Shown here: one piece after another, positions 7,550-15,785 of the stretch | Position numbering within the stretch: position 1 is the first letter of the stretch | How the letters are laid out: each line of letters opens with the position of its first letter | Source: Bacteroidota bacterium | GTDB taxonomy: Bacteria > Bacteroidota > Bacteroidia > Cytophagales > Cytophagaceae | DNA: 35,895 nucleotides | NCBI GenBank assembly: GCA_023392125.1 | Contig: JAEVZS010000020.1 | Coordinates: 1-35,895, forward strand | Reading direction: 5' to 3' | Notes under the pieces: generated by a model | Databases searched by the model: none | What the model was told of the DNA's origin: nothing | The model's input: the letters and a program-made list of their open reading frames with translations, nothing else | Translations under genes and position numbers: made by a program

Positions 7550-7967
7550 TGTTCTTACTGTTTTCGTTGTTTACGTTTTTTAAGTTAACAGACAGAACTG
7601 TTATATTGTTAATTATTTAATAATCAGCAATATATTGTTAAATAAATTAAATCAGGTACCCAGGATAACTGGTTTATTAGAAGAAATATAATAGTCTGCA
7701 TTTCTCAAAGCAAAGATCTACAAAACAGAGCATGCCGCACTTCAATAGACTCTGCTCCCATTGACTGCCATGCTGCAATCTTTGAGCATTAAGCTTTTGG
7801 ACTTTTTTCTGACAACGATTATATAAAACTGTAAATCAGCTCATAGAAACCCCAACACCTAATCCCATGTATAAATTAAAAAAGTCTACCCTGATTCAGG
7901 CCGTATTCTGAAATAATTGTCCGATTTGTTCGTATCTTTAATCTGAATCATACCAATACCAACCGAC
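7550..7967. other. Divergent intergenic region
   Basis: 418 AT-rich bases between divergent genes. A near-consensus -7 box TATCTTTA (7933-7940, last base off consensus) precedes the DUF3817 gene. Other short inverted repeats are weak. No gene or RNA was recognised. Confidence 0.5.
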
Positions 7968-8276
7968 ATGAATACACTGGAACCGGATCAGATCAGACAA
8001 CTGCGCCATATCGGCAATGCCGAAGGGTTTTCCTATCTTTTTCTGCTGTTGATCGCCATGCCTGTAAAATATGCCATGGGCGTGCCCGAACTGGTAAAGT
8101 ATACCGGCTGGGCGCATGGTATCCTTTTTGTGCTTTTCGGACTGGCAGTTCTGCGCGTCAGGCTTACACTGGGTTTTTCCTTCAAATGGGCCGTATGGGC
8201 AATGTTTCTGTCCCTGATTCCTTTCGGCACCTTTCTGCTGGACCGTCAGCTGAAAAAAATGTATACCCCGGAGTAA
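7968..8276 (+). CDS. DUF3817 integral membrane protein
   Basis: 102 aa with three predicted membrane segments (FSYLFLLLIAMPVKYAMG; AHGILFVLFGLAVL; WAVWAMFLSLIPFGTFLL). The family pattern is clear: RHIGNAEGFSYL near the N-terminus, MPVKY, GWAHGILFV and the terminal DRQLKK. DUF3817 proteins sit in the inner membrane; their function is unknown. The gene stands alone and converges with the small membrane protein at 8286-8480. Confidence 0.85.
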   Translation: MNTLEPDQIRQLRHIGNAEGFSYLFLLLIAMPVKYAMGVPELVKYTGWAHGILFVLFGLAVLRVRLTLGFSFKWAVWAMFLSLIPFGTFLLDRQLKKMYTPE

Positions 8277-8285
8277 AATCCGGTT

Positions 8286-8480
8286 TTAGTGGTGGTGATG
8301 ACTTTCTCCCTTGTAGAATTTCTTTATCAGCCATCCGATAATAAATATACAGATCCAGGTCGGATACAGCATCCATATATTGTCTATATGCTTGTCAATA
8401 AGCCATAGTATAAGCTGTGATGCCGCACTGAATATGATCCCGAAGACGCTGATCGTTTGTAATGGTCCGAAGTTTTTCAT
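8286..8480 (-). CDS. Small two-segment membrane protein
   Basis: 64 aa from the ATG at 8480. It has two hydrophobic segments (ISVFGIIFSAASQLILWLI and MLYPTWICIFIIGWLI), then a short basic stretch and a terminal run of four His. No family was recognised. The His tail could bind metal but may be chance. Stop codons of the two convergent genes are nine bases apart. Confidence 0.55.
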   Translation of the reverse strand: MKNFGPLQTISVFGIIFSAASQLILWLIDKHIDNIWMLYPTWICIFIIGWLIKKFYKGESHHHH

Positions 8481-8745
8481 CAACTGTAGTTATAAGAAGA
8501 AACGGAAAAGTGCATAAAAAATAATGCTTTTCCTAATCGGGTTGCACTGCTTTTTATCTCTTGATCCGGTATTTGCACACACCGCCCGGTAAGGCAAATC
8601 TAATCAGAAAATTAATAGTCTCTCAAAAGATTTGTCCGGCCGGAATCATCCCCATCCGGATCATCGAATCCACGTCAAAAGCGTTTCACGACCGGCAGGG
8701 GTATACATACCAAAGCATATTCACTCCAAAGAGTTCAGGCTAAAC

Positions 8746-8768
8746 CTGTTTTAGCGCTAAAAAAACAG
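8746..8768. promoter_or_regulatory. Palindrome upstream of ilvA (operator or terminator)
   Basis: CTGTTTTAGCGCTAAAAAAACAG is nearly self-complementary around AGCGCT and is followed by eight T. The form suits an intrinsic terminator of upstream read-through, but its position 24 bases before the -7 box overlaps the expected -33 region, so an operator is equally possible. Confidence 0.5.
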
Positions 8769-8791
8769 ATTTTTTTTAGGATAAAAAAGGG

Positions 8792-8799
8792 TATTTTTG
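8792..8799 (+). promoter_or_regulatory. ilvA promoter, -7 box TATTTTTG
   Basis: Exact match to TAnnTTTG, followed by CAG, 19 bases before the ilvA ATG. The same TATTTTTGCAG string occurs upstream of katG (27081), which supports both as real promoters. The leader would be very short. Confidence 0.7.
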
Positions 8800-8817
8800 C
8801 AGCCTTAATTTATTCCC

Positions 8818-10068
8818 ATGCAGCATACATTATCCATTGATCATATAAAAGAAGCTTCCGAACGTCTGAAAGGAGTTGTTTCTCATACACAGCTTCAGCG
8901 CAGCCTGAATCTTTCCGAACAGTATCAGTCTTCGGTATGGCTGAAAAGAGAGGATCTGCAGATTGTACGCTCCTATAAAATACGCGGCGCCTACAACCTG
9001 ATCAAAAGTCTTCCGCAGGACCAGCTGAAAAAAGGGGTAGTATGTGCCAGTGCGGGCAATCATGCGCAGGGGGTAGCTTTCTCCTGCCAGCAGCTGCAGA
9101 TTCCCGGCGCTATCTTTATGCCCACTACCACGCCCAAGCAAAAGGTCAACCAGGTCAAGATGTTTGGCAAAGACATGGTAGAGGTCATACTGACCGGAGA
9201 TACCTTTGACGATGCCTATGCGGAAGCTGTAAAATATACGAAGGAAAAGGACCGTGTCTTTGTGCATCCCTTTGATGATGAAAAGATCGTGGAAGGGCAG
9301 GCTACGGTGGGCGTGGAAATACTTGAGGATTTCAATGGAAGCATTGATTATATCTTTGTACCGGTAGGCGGCGGGGGACTTATTTCCGGTCTGGGTTCCT
9401 ATATACGGCAGATGTCTCCGGATACCAAAATCATCGCGGTAGAGCCTGCAGGTGCTCCGTCACTCAAAGCAGCGCTGGACAACAAGGCGGTCGTTACGCT
9501 TGACAGCATTGACAAATTTGTGGATGGCGCTGCTGTAAAACGGGTAGGCAAGCTGACATTTTCCATCATCAAAGATATTGTACATGATGTAGTGCTGGTA
9601 CCCGAAGGCAAAGTCTGCACAACCATACTGAAGCTGTACAACGAGGAGGCTATCGTGGTGGAGCCGGCCGGCGCTCTGAGCATTGCCGCACTGGATCACT
9701 ACCGGGAAGAGATCAAAGACAAGAACGTGGTATGCATCGTCAGTGGCAGCAACAACGATATAGGACGCATGGAGGAGATCAAGGAGCGCTCACTTATCTA
9801 CGAAGGACTGAAACATTATTTCATTGTCAACTTCCCTCAGCGGGCTGGCGCTTTGCGGGAGTTTCTGGATGAAGTACTGGGTCCCAACGATGATATTACC
9901 CGCTTTGAGTATACCAAGAAAAACATCAAGGAAGAAGGACCTGCGCTGGTTGGCATCGAAGTAAAGCATAAGGAAGATTATGAGCTTTTGCTCGAAAAAA
10001 TGCATAAAAAGAAATTCCAGTTTATCGAACTAAACAAGAATCCGACCTTATTCAGCTATATACTGTAA
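8818..10068 (+). CDS. ilvA: Threonine ammonia-lyase, biosynthetic type
   Basis: 416 aa. It deaminates L-threonine to 2-oxobutanoate, the first step toward isoleucine, using PLP. The PLP lysine is Lys54 in SYKIRGAYN; other fold-type II motifs are SAGNHAQGVA, the phosphate-binding GGGGLISG and CIVSGSNNDIGR. The C-terminal 90 or so residues form a single ACT-like regulatory domain (HYFIVNFPQRAGALREFLDEVLG), the arrangement of the about 410-residue form rather than the 514-residue enterobacterial enzyme. Feedback by isoleucine is expected from the family. It is a single gene with its own promoter and terminator; no other ilv genes are nearby. Confidence 0.95.
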   Translation: MQHTLSIDHIKEASERLKGVVSHTQLQRSLNLSEQYQSSVWLKREDLQIVRSYKIRGAYNLIKSLPQDQLKKGVVCASAGNHAQGVAFSCQQLQIPGAIFMPTTTPKQKVNQVKMFGKDMVEVILTGDTFDDAYAEAVKYTKEKDRVFVHPFDDEKIVEGQATVGVEILEDFNGSIDYIFVPVGGGGLISGLGSYIRQMSPDTKIIAVEPAGAPSLKAALDNKAVVTLDSIDKFVDGAAVKRVGKLTFSIIKDIVHDVVLVPEGKVCTTILKLYNEEAIVVEPAGALSIAALDHYREEIKDKNVVCIVSGSNNDIGRMEEIKERSLIYEGLKHYFIVNFPQRAGALREFLDEVLGPNDDITRFEYTKKNIKEEGPALVGIEVKHKEDYELLLEKMHKKKFQFIELNKNPTLFSYIL

Positions 10069-10076
10069 ACCTTCTG

Positions 10077-10110
10077 AACAAATTGCCCTTTTCGGGGTAA
10101 TTTGTTTTTA
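10077..10110 (+). terminator. ilvA terminator
   Basis: AACAAATTGCCC (10077-10088) pairs with GGGGTAATTTGTT (10094-10106) with one bulge and a five-base loop, followed by T-rich sequence. It lies eight bases after the ilvA stop. Confidence 0.75.
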
Positions 10111-10155
10111 ATTTGATTTTATTGTAATTTTTCAATAATTCTATTGCAAGAAATC

Positions 10156-10887
10156 ATGAAAAAGGTTTATTGCCTGCTCCTGACCGTCTGTGTTCTCATC
10201 CTTCCATACAGCGGCAGCGCTACCGGAAGCGTAAAAAAATTTACGGCCCGGTGCCATCGATTCTTCTCCACCCATGTTTCCGGTGGTCAGATTGATTACC
10301 GGCAGCTTCAGCAGAACCGGCGAAAGCTTGATCAGCTGACCCGGCTCATTGCCGGAGCCGACCTCAGCAAAAGCAGGGATAATGAACGCACCGCCTTTTA
10401 CATCAATGCCTACAATATACTGGTGATCGACCAGATCGTCCACTCTCTTCCGCTACAGTCTCCCTATGAAATAGAAGGTTTTTTTGATCACAACTATTTT
10501 ACTATTGCTGGCGAACAGCTCACGCTCAATCAGATTGAGGAGCAGAAACTCCTCGGGCCAACACTGGATATCGAAATTGTCTTTGCCATATGTCACGGTA
10601 CAGTTGGTTCATTTCCTCTGCAAAACGCCGCGTATAAAGCAAAAAAGCTGGAAAAACAACTAAGCGAACGCGCCCGTTTACTGGCAAAAAGCGAAAACTA
10701 TGTCCGGGTCAAGAAAAACTCTTCCCTGGTTCTGCTCTGCGAAGCATTTATTCATACCCGGAAATATGCTGATAAAAATGACTTGTTTACACAGCTTTCT
10801 GCCGTACTTGAACAGAATCTGCCCGATAATTATGCGATGGATTATTACCCCGTCAACAGGAGCCTGAATCAGAAAGCTCAGGACTGA
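10156..10887 (+). CDS. DUF547 exported protein
   Basis: 243 aa from the ATG at 10156; an in-frame TTG four codons upstream is less likely. A signal peptide covers residues 1-22 (YCLLLTVCVLILPYSGSATG). The DUF547 core follows: NERTAFYINAYNILVI, then FDHNYFTIAGEQLTLNQIE and FAICHGTVGSFPL. DUF547 proteins are widespread in bacteria and plants; their biochemical role is unknown. It has no obvious partner genes. The 156 bases after it hold nothing recognisable. Confidence 0.85.
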   Translation: MKKVYCLLLTVCVLILPYSGSATGSVKKFTARCHRFFSTHVSGGQIDYRQLQQNRRKLDQLTRLIAGADLSKSRDNERTAFYINAYNILVIDQIVHSLPLQSPYEIEGFFDHNYFTIAGEQLTLNQIEEQKLLGPTLDIEIVFAICHGTVGSFPLQNAAYKAKKLEKQLSERARLLAKSENYVRVKKNSSLVLLCEAFIHTRKYADKNDLFTQLSAVLEQNLPDNYAMDYYPVNRSLNQKAQD

Positions 10888-11043
10888 TATCAGATGCTAT
10901 CTTTTGTCTTCGAGACTCAGGCAACCAAGTGGGTGAATGTTTTGAAGTCTATGATCCCTACCTTTGAGCCTTCAGCCTTAAACTTTTTACCATCTGCAAT
11001 TAAAAATAACCGCAAATAAATAATATAGCTCCCCCGACCCTAA

Positions 11044-11592
11044 TTACTTCTTATTACGGCGAAAATAAAAGGCACAGCCCAATCCTACCATCGCACCGAA
11101 AAAATGGCTTTCCCAGCTCACATATGCCTCTCCGGGAAAGATTCCGTAGATAATTCCTCCGTACAAAGCTGCCATCGTCAGCGAAATCACGATAGACATG
11201 AAGTCTTTGCGGAAAAACCCGATAAAGAACAGGAAGAAAGCAATGCCATATACTACGCCACTGGCTCCGACATGGATCGAAGGCCTTGCAAAAATCCATA
11301 CCAGTATATTAGTACCGATATAGCTCAGGAAAAAGATGCGATCTGCCGCTCTGGGATAAAAGAAATAGACTGTCGTGCCGAGAATCAGAACAGGAAATGT
11401 ATTGCTCACCAGATGCAGCGGATTGCCATGCAGCATGGGTGCGCACAGAATTCCGAGCAGGCCGATCTCGGTACGGGGAAAAATCCCTAAAAAAGCCCAG
11501 TTGGGCAGAAAATTGACCTGCAGTATATATACTGCCCACATGAGCAGTACAAACAACAGTGGTTTTCTTACGCTTTTGAGTAAATGATTCAA
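11044..11592 (-). CDS. Rhomboid-family intramembrane serine protease
   Basis: 182 aa if translation begins at the TTG at 11592; the next in-frame Met lies inside the first membrane segment, so the TTG is preferred. Six hydrophobic segments are visible. The catalytic dyad is Ser111 in VGASG and His163 in WESHFFGAMVG. The His and Asn upstream of the dyad (HLVSN, residues 60-64) match the oxyanion region of rhomboids. It cleaves transmembrane substrates within the membrane; its substrate is unknown. It follows purU by three bases, suggesting translational coupling, which could compensate for the weak start codon. Confidence 0.88.
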   Translation of the reverse strand: MNHLLKSVRKPLLFVLLMWAVYILQVNFLPNWAFLGIFPRTEIGLLGILCAPMLHGNPLHLVSNTFPVLILGTTVYFFYPRAADRIFFLSYIGTNILVWIFARPSIHVGASGVVYGIAFFLFFIGFFRKDFMSIVISLTMAALYGGIIYGIFPGEAYVSWESHFFGAMVGLGCAFYFRRNKK

Positions 11593-11595
11593 GTT

Positions 11596-12432
11596 CTAAT
11601 CAAAAATTATCGTTTTGTTGCCGCTTACAAAAACCCGCTCCTCCAGAACAAGCTTAAGTGCCTTGGCCAGCACGATCTTTTCCACATCTCTTCCCTGCTG
11701 AGCCATATCAGAGGCACTGTTTGAATGAGCCACAGGAATCACATTCTGGGCAATAATCGGCCCCTCATCCAGATTCTCATTTACAAAGTGGGCTGTAGCG
11801 CCAATAATCTTAACTCCTCTCCGGTAAGCTTGTTCATACGGACGCGCTCCGATAAATGCCGGAAGGAAAGAATGATGTATATTGATAATGCGATTGGGAA
11901 AGCGTGCAGTAAATGTGGGATTAAGAATACGCATGTATTTGGCCAGCACCAGATACTCAGGATTATACCGGTCTATGACCTGTATCAGCTCCTCTTCATG
12001 CTCGTGGCGGTCTCTGCCTTCGTGACTGATGTACTCAAAGGTAACGGAAAAGCGCTCACAAAGATCTCTGAGCGAATCATAGTTACTGATCACTGCCGCT
12101 ATATTGGCCGATAAGTCTCCGGAATAGTGCCGCAGCAACAGATCTCCGAGACAGTGGCTTTCCTTGGTAGCCAGGATCACGATATCTTTTTTTCTTCGTT
12201 GAGACAATTGTATAAAAGCATCTTCGGGCAACAGCTGTCTGATCTCCCCCTGCACTTTCTCAACATCGATTTCGCCGGAAAACTCCGTACGCATATAGAA
12301 GCTTCCCATTTCCTTCTCCACAAATTCTCCGTTGCTGATAATATTAAGATCATATTTCAGCAGGACACCGGTTACGGCATGAATAAGACCTTTACGGTCT
12401 TTGCAGGCTATCAGCAAAATATAAGGTTCCAT
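11596..12432 (-). CDS. purU: Formyltetrahydrofolate deformylase
   Basis: 278 aa, the usual length. It hydrolyses 10-formyltetrahydrofolate to formate and tetrahydrofolate, balancing the one-carbon pool and supplying formate for purine synthesis. Residues 1-75 form an ACT domain (ILLIACKDRKGLIHAVTGVL). The rest is a formyltransferase-type hydrolase domain with AKYMRIL, the INIHHSFLPAFIGA motif carrying catalytic His, and the later Asp in LDEGPIIAQ. Its start lies 95 bases from the radA start on the opposite strand, so the two share a divergent promoter region. The rhomboid gene follows three bases downstream. Confidence 0.95.
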   Translation of the reverse strand: MEPYILLIACKDRKGLIHAVTGVLLKYDLNIISNGEFVEKEMGSFYMRTEFSGEIDVEKVQGEIRQLLPEDAFIQLSQRRKKDIVILATKESHCLGDLLLRHYSGDLSANIAAVISNYDSLRDLCERFSVTFEYISHEGRDRHEHEEELIQVIDRYNPEYLVLAKYMRILNPTFTARFPNRIINIHHSFLPAFIGARPYEQAYRRGVKIIGATAHFVNENLDEGPIIAQNVIPVAHSNSASDMAQQGRDVEKIVLAKALKLVLEERVFVSGNKTIIFD

Positions 12433-12527
12433 AGTGCAAGTTTACAAAGATTATGCGATTTACTGAGAGATTATTTCTATTTTGGATCCCGGTTTTATTC
12501 ATTCTTCACAAAAAATATACAAGTAGT

Positions 12528-13901
12528 ATGGCCAAGGTCAAAAGCAGCTATTTCTGCCAGAATTGCGGGGCACAGTCACCCAAATGGCTGGGCAAATGCC
12601 CTTCCTGCCACGAGTGGAATACCTACGTAGAGGAAGTCATCAGCAAAACGGAGGAGAAAGGAAGCTGGCGTACAGGCAGCACCAGCAGGCAGCTGGCGCC
12701 CCGGCCGGTTCCCATCAGGGAAATTAACTATACAGGTGAAGAACGTATAGTAGCTCAGGACCGGGAACTGAACCGGGTGCTTGGTGGCGGCATTGTACCG
12801 GGATCGCTGATTCTGATCGGAGGCGAGCCCGGTATAGGCAAATCCACGCTGATGCTGCAGATTGCTCTCAGCCTTCATCAGCAAAAAGTACTTTATGTCT
12901 CGGGTGAAGAAAGTGATCAGCAGATCAAGATGCGTGCGGAACGGATCGGTATCAAAAGCAATTCCTGCTTTATACTGACCGAAACCGGTACTCAGAATAT
13001 ATTCAAGCAGATAGAGCTGCTGCAACCGGATATCCTTATCATCGACTCTATACAAACCCTGCAAAGCGCCTTTATCGAATCGGCGGCCGGCAGTGTTTCG
13101 CAGGTCAGAGAATGTACGGCCGAGCTGCTGAAGTTTGCCAAGGAAAGCGGCACACCGGTTTTCATCATCGGACACATTACCAAGGAAGGTACGCTGGCTG
13201 GCCCAAAGGTGCTGGAGCATATGGTCGATACTGTGCTGCAGTTTGAGGGTGACCGCCATATGACCTACCGTATACTGCGCACTACCAAAAACCGCTTTGG
13301 CTCTACTTCCGAGCTGGGCATATACGAAATGCTGGGATCCGGCCTGCGGGAGGTAAGCAATCCTTCCGAAATACTTATCTCACAGCGGGATGAACAGCTG
13401 AGCGGAATTGCTATCGGCGCCAGCCTGGAAGGCAACCGGCCTCTGCTCATCGAGATACAATCGCTGGTAAGCACTGCTACCTATGGCACTCCGCAACGAA
13501 GCAGCACAGGTTTTGATTCAAAGCGTCTCAATATGTTACTTGCCGTACTGGAAAAAAGAGCAGGACTCAAGATCAGTATCCAGGACGTGTTTCTCAATAT
13601 AGCCGGAGGACTCAAGATCGAAGATCCGGCCATAGACCTGGCGGTCTGTGTATCTATCGTTTCCAGCTATGAGGACAGGCCTTTGCCCCATACGGTATGT
13701 TTCGCAGCCGAAGTCGGTCTCGGTGGAGAAATCAGGGCTGTCAACCGCATCGAAAGCCGCATCTCGGAAGCTGAAAAGCTTGGGTTCAGGCAGATCTTCA
13801 TTTCACGATACAATACCAAAGGGCTAAATCTCGACGGATTTAACATAAATATTACAGCAGTTAGCCGTCTGGATGAAGTTTTCAGGAAACTTTCTTCCTG
13901 A
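12528..13901 (+). CDS. radA: DNA repair protein RadA
   Basis: 457 aa from the ATG at 12528 (MAKVKSSYFC); the frame is open upstream but the zinc finger marks the true N-terminus. A C4 zinc finger has Cys10, Cys13, Cys24 and Cys27. A RecA-like ATPase follows with Walker A GGEPGIGKST (98-107) and Walker B ILIIDSIQTL. The RadA-specific KNRFGS motif is present. The C-terminus is a Lon-protease-like domain lacking protease function in the family. RadA drives branch migration of recombination intermediates. The UPF0316 gene follows after 21 bases, probably in the same transcript. Confidence 0.96.
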   Translation: MAKVKSSYFCQNCGAQSPKWLGKCPSCHEWNTYVEEVISKTEEKGSWRTGSTSRQLAPRPVPIREINYTGEERIVAQDRELNRVLGGGIVPGSLILIGGEPGIGKSTLMLQIALSLHQQKVLYVSGEESDQQIKMRAERIGIKSNSCFILTETGTQNIFKQIELLQPDILIIDSIQTLQSAFIESAAGSVSQVRECTAELLKFAKESGTPVFIIGHITKEGTLAGPKVLEHMVDTVLQFEGDRHMTYRILRTTKNRFGSTSELGIYEMLGSGLREVSNPSEILISQRDEQLSGIAIGASLEGNRPLLIEIQSLVSTATYGTPQRSSTGFDSKRLNMLLAVLEKRAGLKISIQDVFLNIAGGLKIEDPAIDLAVCVSIVSSYEDRPLPHTVCFAAEVGLGGEIRAVNRIESRISEAEKLGFRQIFISRYNTKGLNLDGFNINITAVSRLDEVFRKLSS

Positions 13902-13922
13902 AATCCGCATTGAACAAGCATT

Positions 13923-14522
13923 ATGAAACTTCTACAGGAGCTTTACGGGCTTTATGAGGTATATCATTATGCTCTGATACCCTTCTTTATCTTTCTGGCC
14001 AGAGTCGTTGATGTCAGTATGTCCACTATCCGGATCATGTTTGTCTGGGCAGGGAACAAGTACTTCGCTACACTGCTTGGTTTTTTCGAAGCGCTGATCT
14101 GGATCCTGGCAATCGGACAGATCATGCAGGATATTACCAACGTAAGCTCTTACCTGGCCTATGCCGGAGGATTCGCAGCGGGTACTTTTACCGGTATGTG
14201 CATTGAAAGCAAGCTGGCTTATGGCAAATCGATGATCCGTGTCATTACCAAAAAGCCGGCAACGGATCTGATCAGCTTCCTGAAAACGGAAAACCTGGGG
14301 GTAACTTCGGTAAAAGCGGAAGGACATTTTGGTCCGGTACATGTCATCTACACCATACTCAACCGGAAGCAGGTAGACAGAATCATAGAAAAAATCCGTT
14401 TTTACAATCCCAATGCTTTTTATACGATCGAGAGTGTCCGGTTTGTAAGCGATACCGGACATGGTATGACGAAACGGAGCATGAAATCACTATATTTTCA
14501 AAATGCTTCCAAAAGAAAGTAA
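13923..14522 (+). CDS. UPF0316/DUF2179 membrane protein
   Basis: 199 aa. Three N-terminal membrane segments (YALIPFFIFLARVVDVSMST; FATLLGFFEALIWILAIGQIM; YLAYAGGFAAGTFTG) belong to the DUF5698 part. A cytoplasmic DUF2179 domain follows (ITKKPATDLISFLKTENLGVTSVKAEG to FYTIESVRFVS). The MSTIRIMFVWAG and CIESKLAYG motifs are characteristic. DUF2179 domains are suspected to sense nucleotides or ligands, but no function is established for UPF0316. It sits 21 bases after radA. Confidence 0.88.
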   Translation: MKLLQELYGLYEVYHYALIPFFIFLARVVDVSMSTIRIMFVWAGNKYFATLLGFFEALIWILAIGQIMQDITNVSSYLAYAGGFAAGTFTGMCIESKLAYGKSMIRVITKKPATDLISFLKTENLGVTSVKAEGHFGPVHVIYTILNRKQVDRIIEKIRFYNPNAFYTIESVRFVSDTGHGMTKRSMKSLYFQNASKRK

Positions 14523-14539
14523 GAACGGGACGGGCGGCT

Positions 14540-14556
14540 GAGGCTCTTGAAGCCTC
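14540..14556. terminator. Hairpin between convergent genes
   Basis: GAGGCT (14540-14545) pairs with AGCCTC (14551-14556); flanking ACGGGAC and GTCTCGT may extend the stem imperfectly. It is followed by TCGTTTACTT. It would serve the radA transcript and the convergent purine nucleoside phosphorylase transcript. Confidence 0.4.
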
Positions 14557-14577
14557 CTGTCTCGTTTACTTAAAATA

Positions 14578-15393
14578 TCAGCAATCCGTTTCCTCAAGCA
14601 AACGGGTAAACAGCTTTGTCAGCTTTGGCTCTGCTTCGGACGCTACCTCCAGGATTTCCTGCAGACTGACAGGCATGAGACAATCCGGATTACACTCATC
14701 CGAAATCAGTGATATGGCCAGTATTCTCAATCCCATATGCACACCGGCAATCACCTCTGGTACGGTAGACATACCCACCACATCAGCTCCTATCCTGCCC
14801 AGGAAACGATACTCTGCTCTTGTCTCCAGATTGGGACCATTGACAGCAACGTACACTCCTTTGTGCATTTTCCATCCCTCTTCCTTGCCAATACGCAAAG
14901 CCTCCCTGACCAGCTCCGGATCATAAGGCGCGCACATATCCGGAAAGCGGGGGCCAAACTCCGAAAGGTTGGGTCCTGTGAGCGGATTGCCGGACTGCAG
15001 GTTGATATGGTCATCAAGTACCATAAGATCGCCTTTGCAGTACTCCGGATTTATACCACCCGCAATATTGGATACAAACAGAGTACGGATCCCGAGCAGC
15101 TTCATGACACGTACCGGATAGGTAATCTGCTGCATGGAATAGCCCTCATAGGCATGAAAACGCCCCAGCATGACCACGACATTTTTACCGGCCAGGCGCC
15201 CAAACAGCAGCTTGCCGGCATGAGACTCTACGGTGCTCAGGGGAAAGTGGGGAATATCCGCATAACTAAAGGTATGCTCAATCTCCAGCTCCCGTACCAG
15301 TCCTCCCAGTCCGGTACCCAGTATGATACCGATATCCGGAATGCTCTGGCAGGTCAGGCGTATATAATCAACACTTTCAGAAAAATTACTCAT
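14578..15393 (-). CDS. Purine-nucleoside phosphorylase, trimeric type
   Basis: 271 aa from the ATG at 15393 (MSNFSESVDY). It splits purine nucleosides with phosphate to free base and ribose 1-phosphate. The phosphate loop is ILGTGLGG (24-31). RFHAYEG (78-84), the LETRAEY substrate-binding segment, VGMSTVPEVI and the SDECNPD segment all match the low-molecular-mass, guanosine/inosine-preferring family. Its ATG overlaps the TGA of the upstream lipoprotein gene (shared bases 15390-15393), so translation is probably coupled. Confidence 0.95.
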   Translation of the reverse strand: MSNFSESVDYIRLTCQSIPDIGIILGTGLGGLVRELEIEHTFSYADIPHFPLSTVESHAGKLLFGRLAGKNVVVMLGRFHAYEGYSMQQITYPVRVMKLLGIRTLFVSNIAGGINPEYCKGDLMVLDDHINLQSGNPLTGPNLSEFGPRFPDMCAPYDPELVREALRIGKEEGWKMHKGVYVAVNGPNLETRAEYRFLGRIGADVVGMSTVPEVIAGVHMGLRILAISLISDECNPDCLMPVSLQEILEVASEAEPKLTKLFTRLLEETDC

Positions 15394-15767
15394 GGTTTTG
15401 AATTGATATCGGATCTTTTTTCCTGATCCGCTCTTTGTATGGAAATAACTCTGACTGCCGGTATGGGGCTGCGCCCGCGGCCACAATAAAAGGTATCGGC
15501 AGCTATATAGGATACTTTTACCCGAAGCTCATCCTGCTGAAAACCGGCAGGCAGATCTTCTACCCGGTAAAAGACCGAATCGATATAGAGCATATTGCCG
15601 CAGCCATCCGCTTCAGGCGGCACACCAAGCAATACAATCGCTTCTGCCTGTAGTGTATCACCTGCATGCAGAGCTTTGCAGGAAGACAATAATGCAGAAA
15701 AACTCCACAAAAGAATCAAAGCTGCCAGAAGGTTATACCGGTTGCGGGAATAAACTGTTTTTTTCAT
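15390..15767 (-). CDS. Small lipoprotein, unrecognised
   Basis: 125 aa. The signal peptide ends in lipobox LSSC (Cys30). The mature part contains AEAIVLLGVPPEADGCGNMLYIDS and DELRVKVSYIAADTFYC, a beta-rich pattern with two further cysteines. No family was recognised. It starts 18 bases after the Anbu stop and its TGA overlaps the ATG of the nucleoside phosphorylase, placing it in the middle of a likely Anbu-lipoprotein-phosphorylase transcript. Confidence 0.8.
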   Translation of the reverse strand: MKKTVYSRNRYNLLAALILLWSFSALLSSCKALHAGDTLQAEAIVLLGVPPEADGCGNMLYIDSVFYRVEDLPAGFQQDELRVKVSYIAADTFYCGRGRSPIPAVRVISIQRADQEKRSDINSKP

Positions 15768-15785
15768 CAGGAATATCCGGAAGAT

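Larger units (their letters stand above)
8481..8817. other. Intergenic region carrying ilvA control elements
   Basis: 337 bases. The last 70 contain a palindrome (8746-8768) and a Bacteroidota -7 box (8792-8799). The remainder shows nothing recognisable; short open frames there lack any family signal. Confidence 0.5.

Noticed and set aside
7704..7795. Possible imperfect inverted repeat between the PepSY-like and DUF3817 genes
   Set aside because: Only short blocks match and they are out of register; a stable structure is not convincing.
8561..8743. 60-codon plus-strand open frame before ilvA
   Set aside because: No motif, no clear start signal, and it lies in an intergenic region next to regulatory elements.
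10888..11043. Possible small RNA or tRNA between the DUF547 and rhomboid genes
   Set aside because: No cloverleaf, promoter box or stable hairpin was found by eye.
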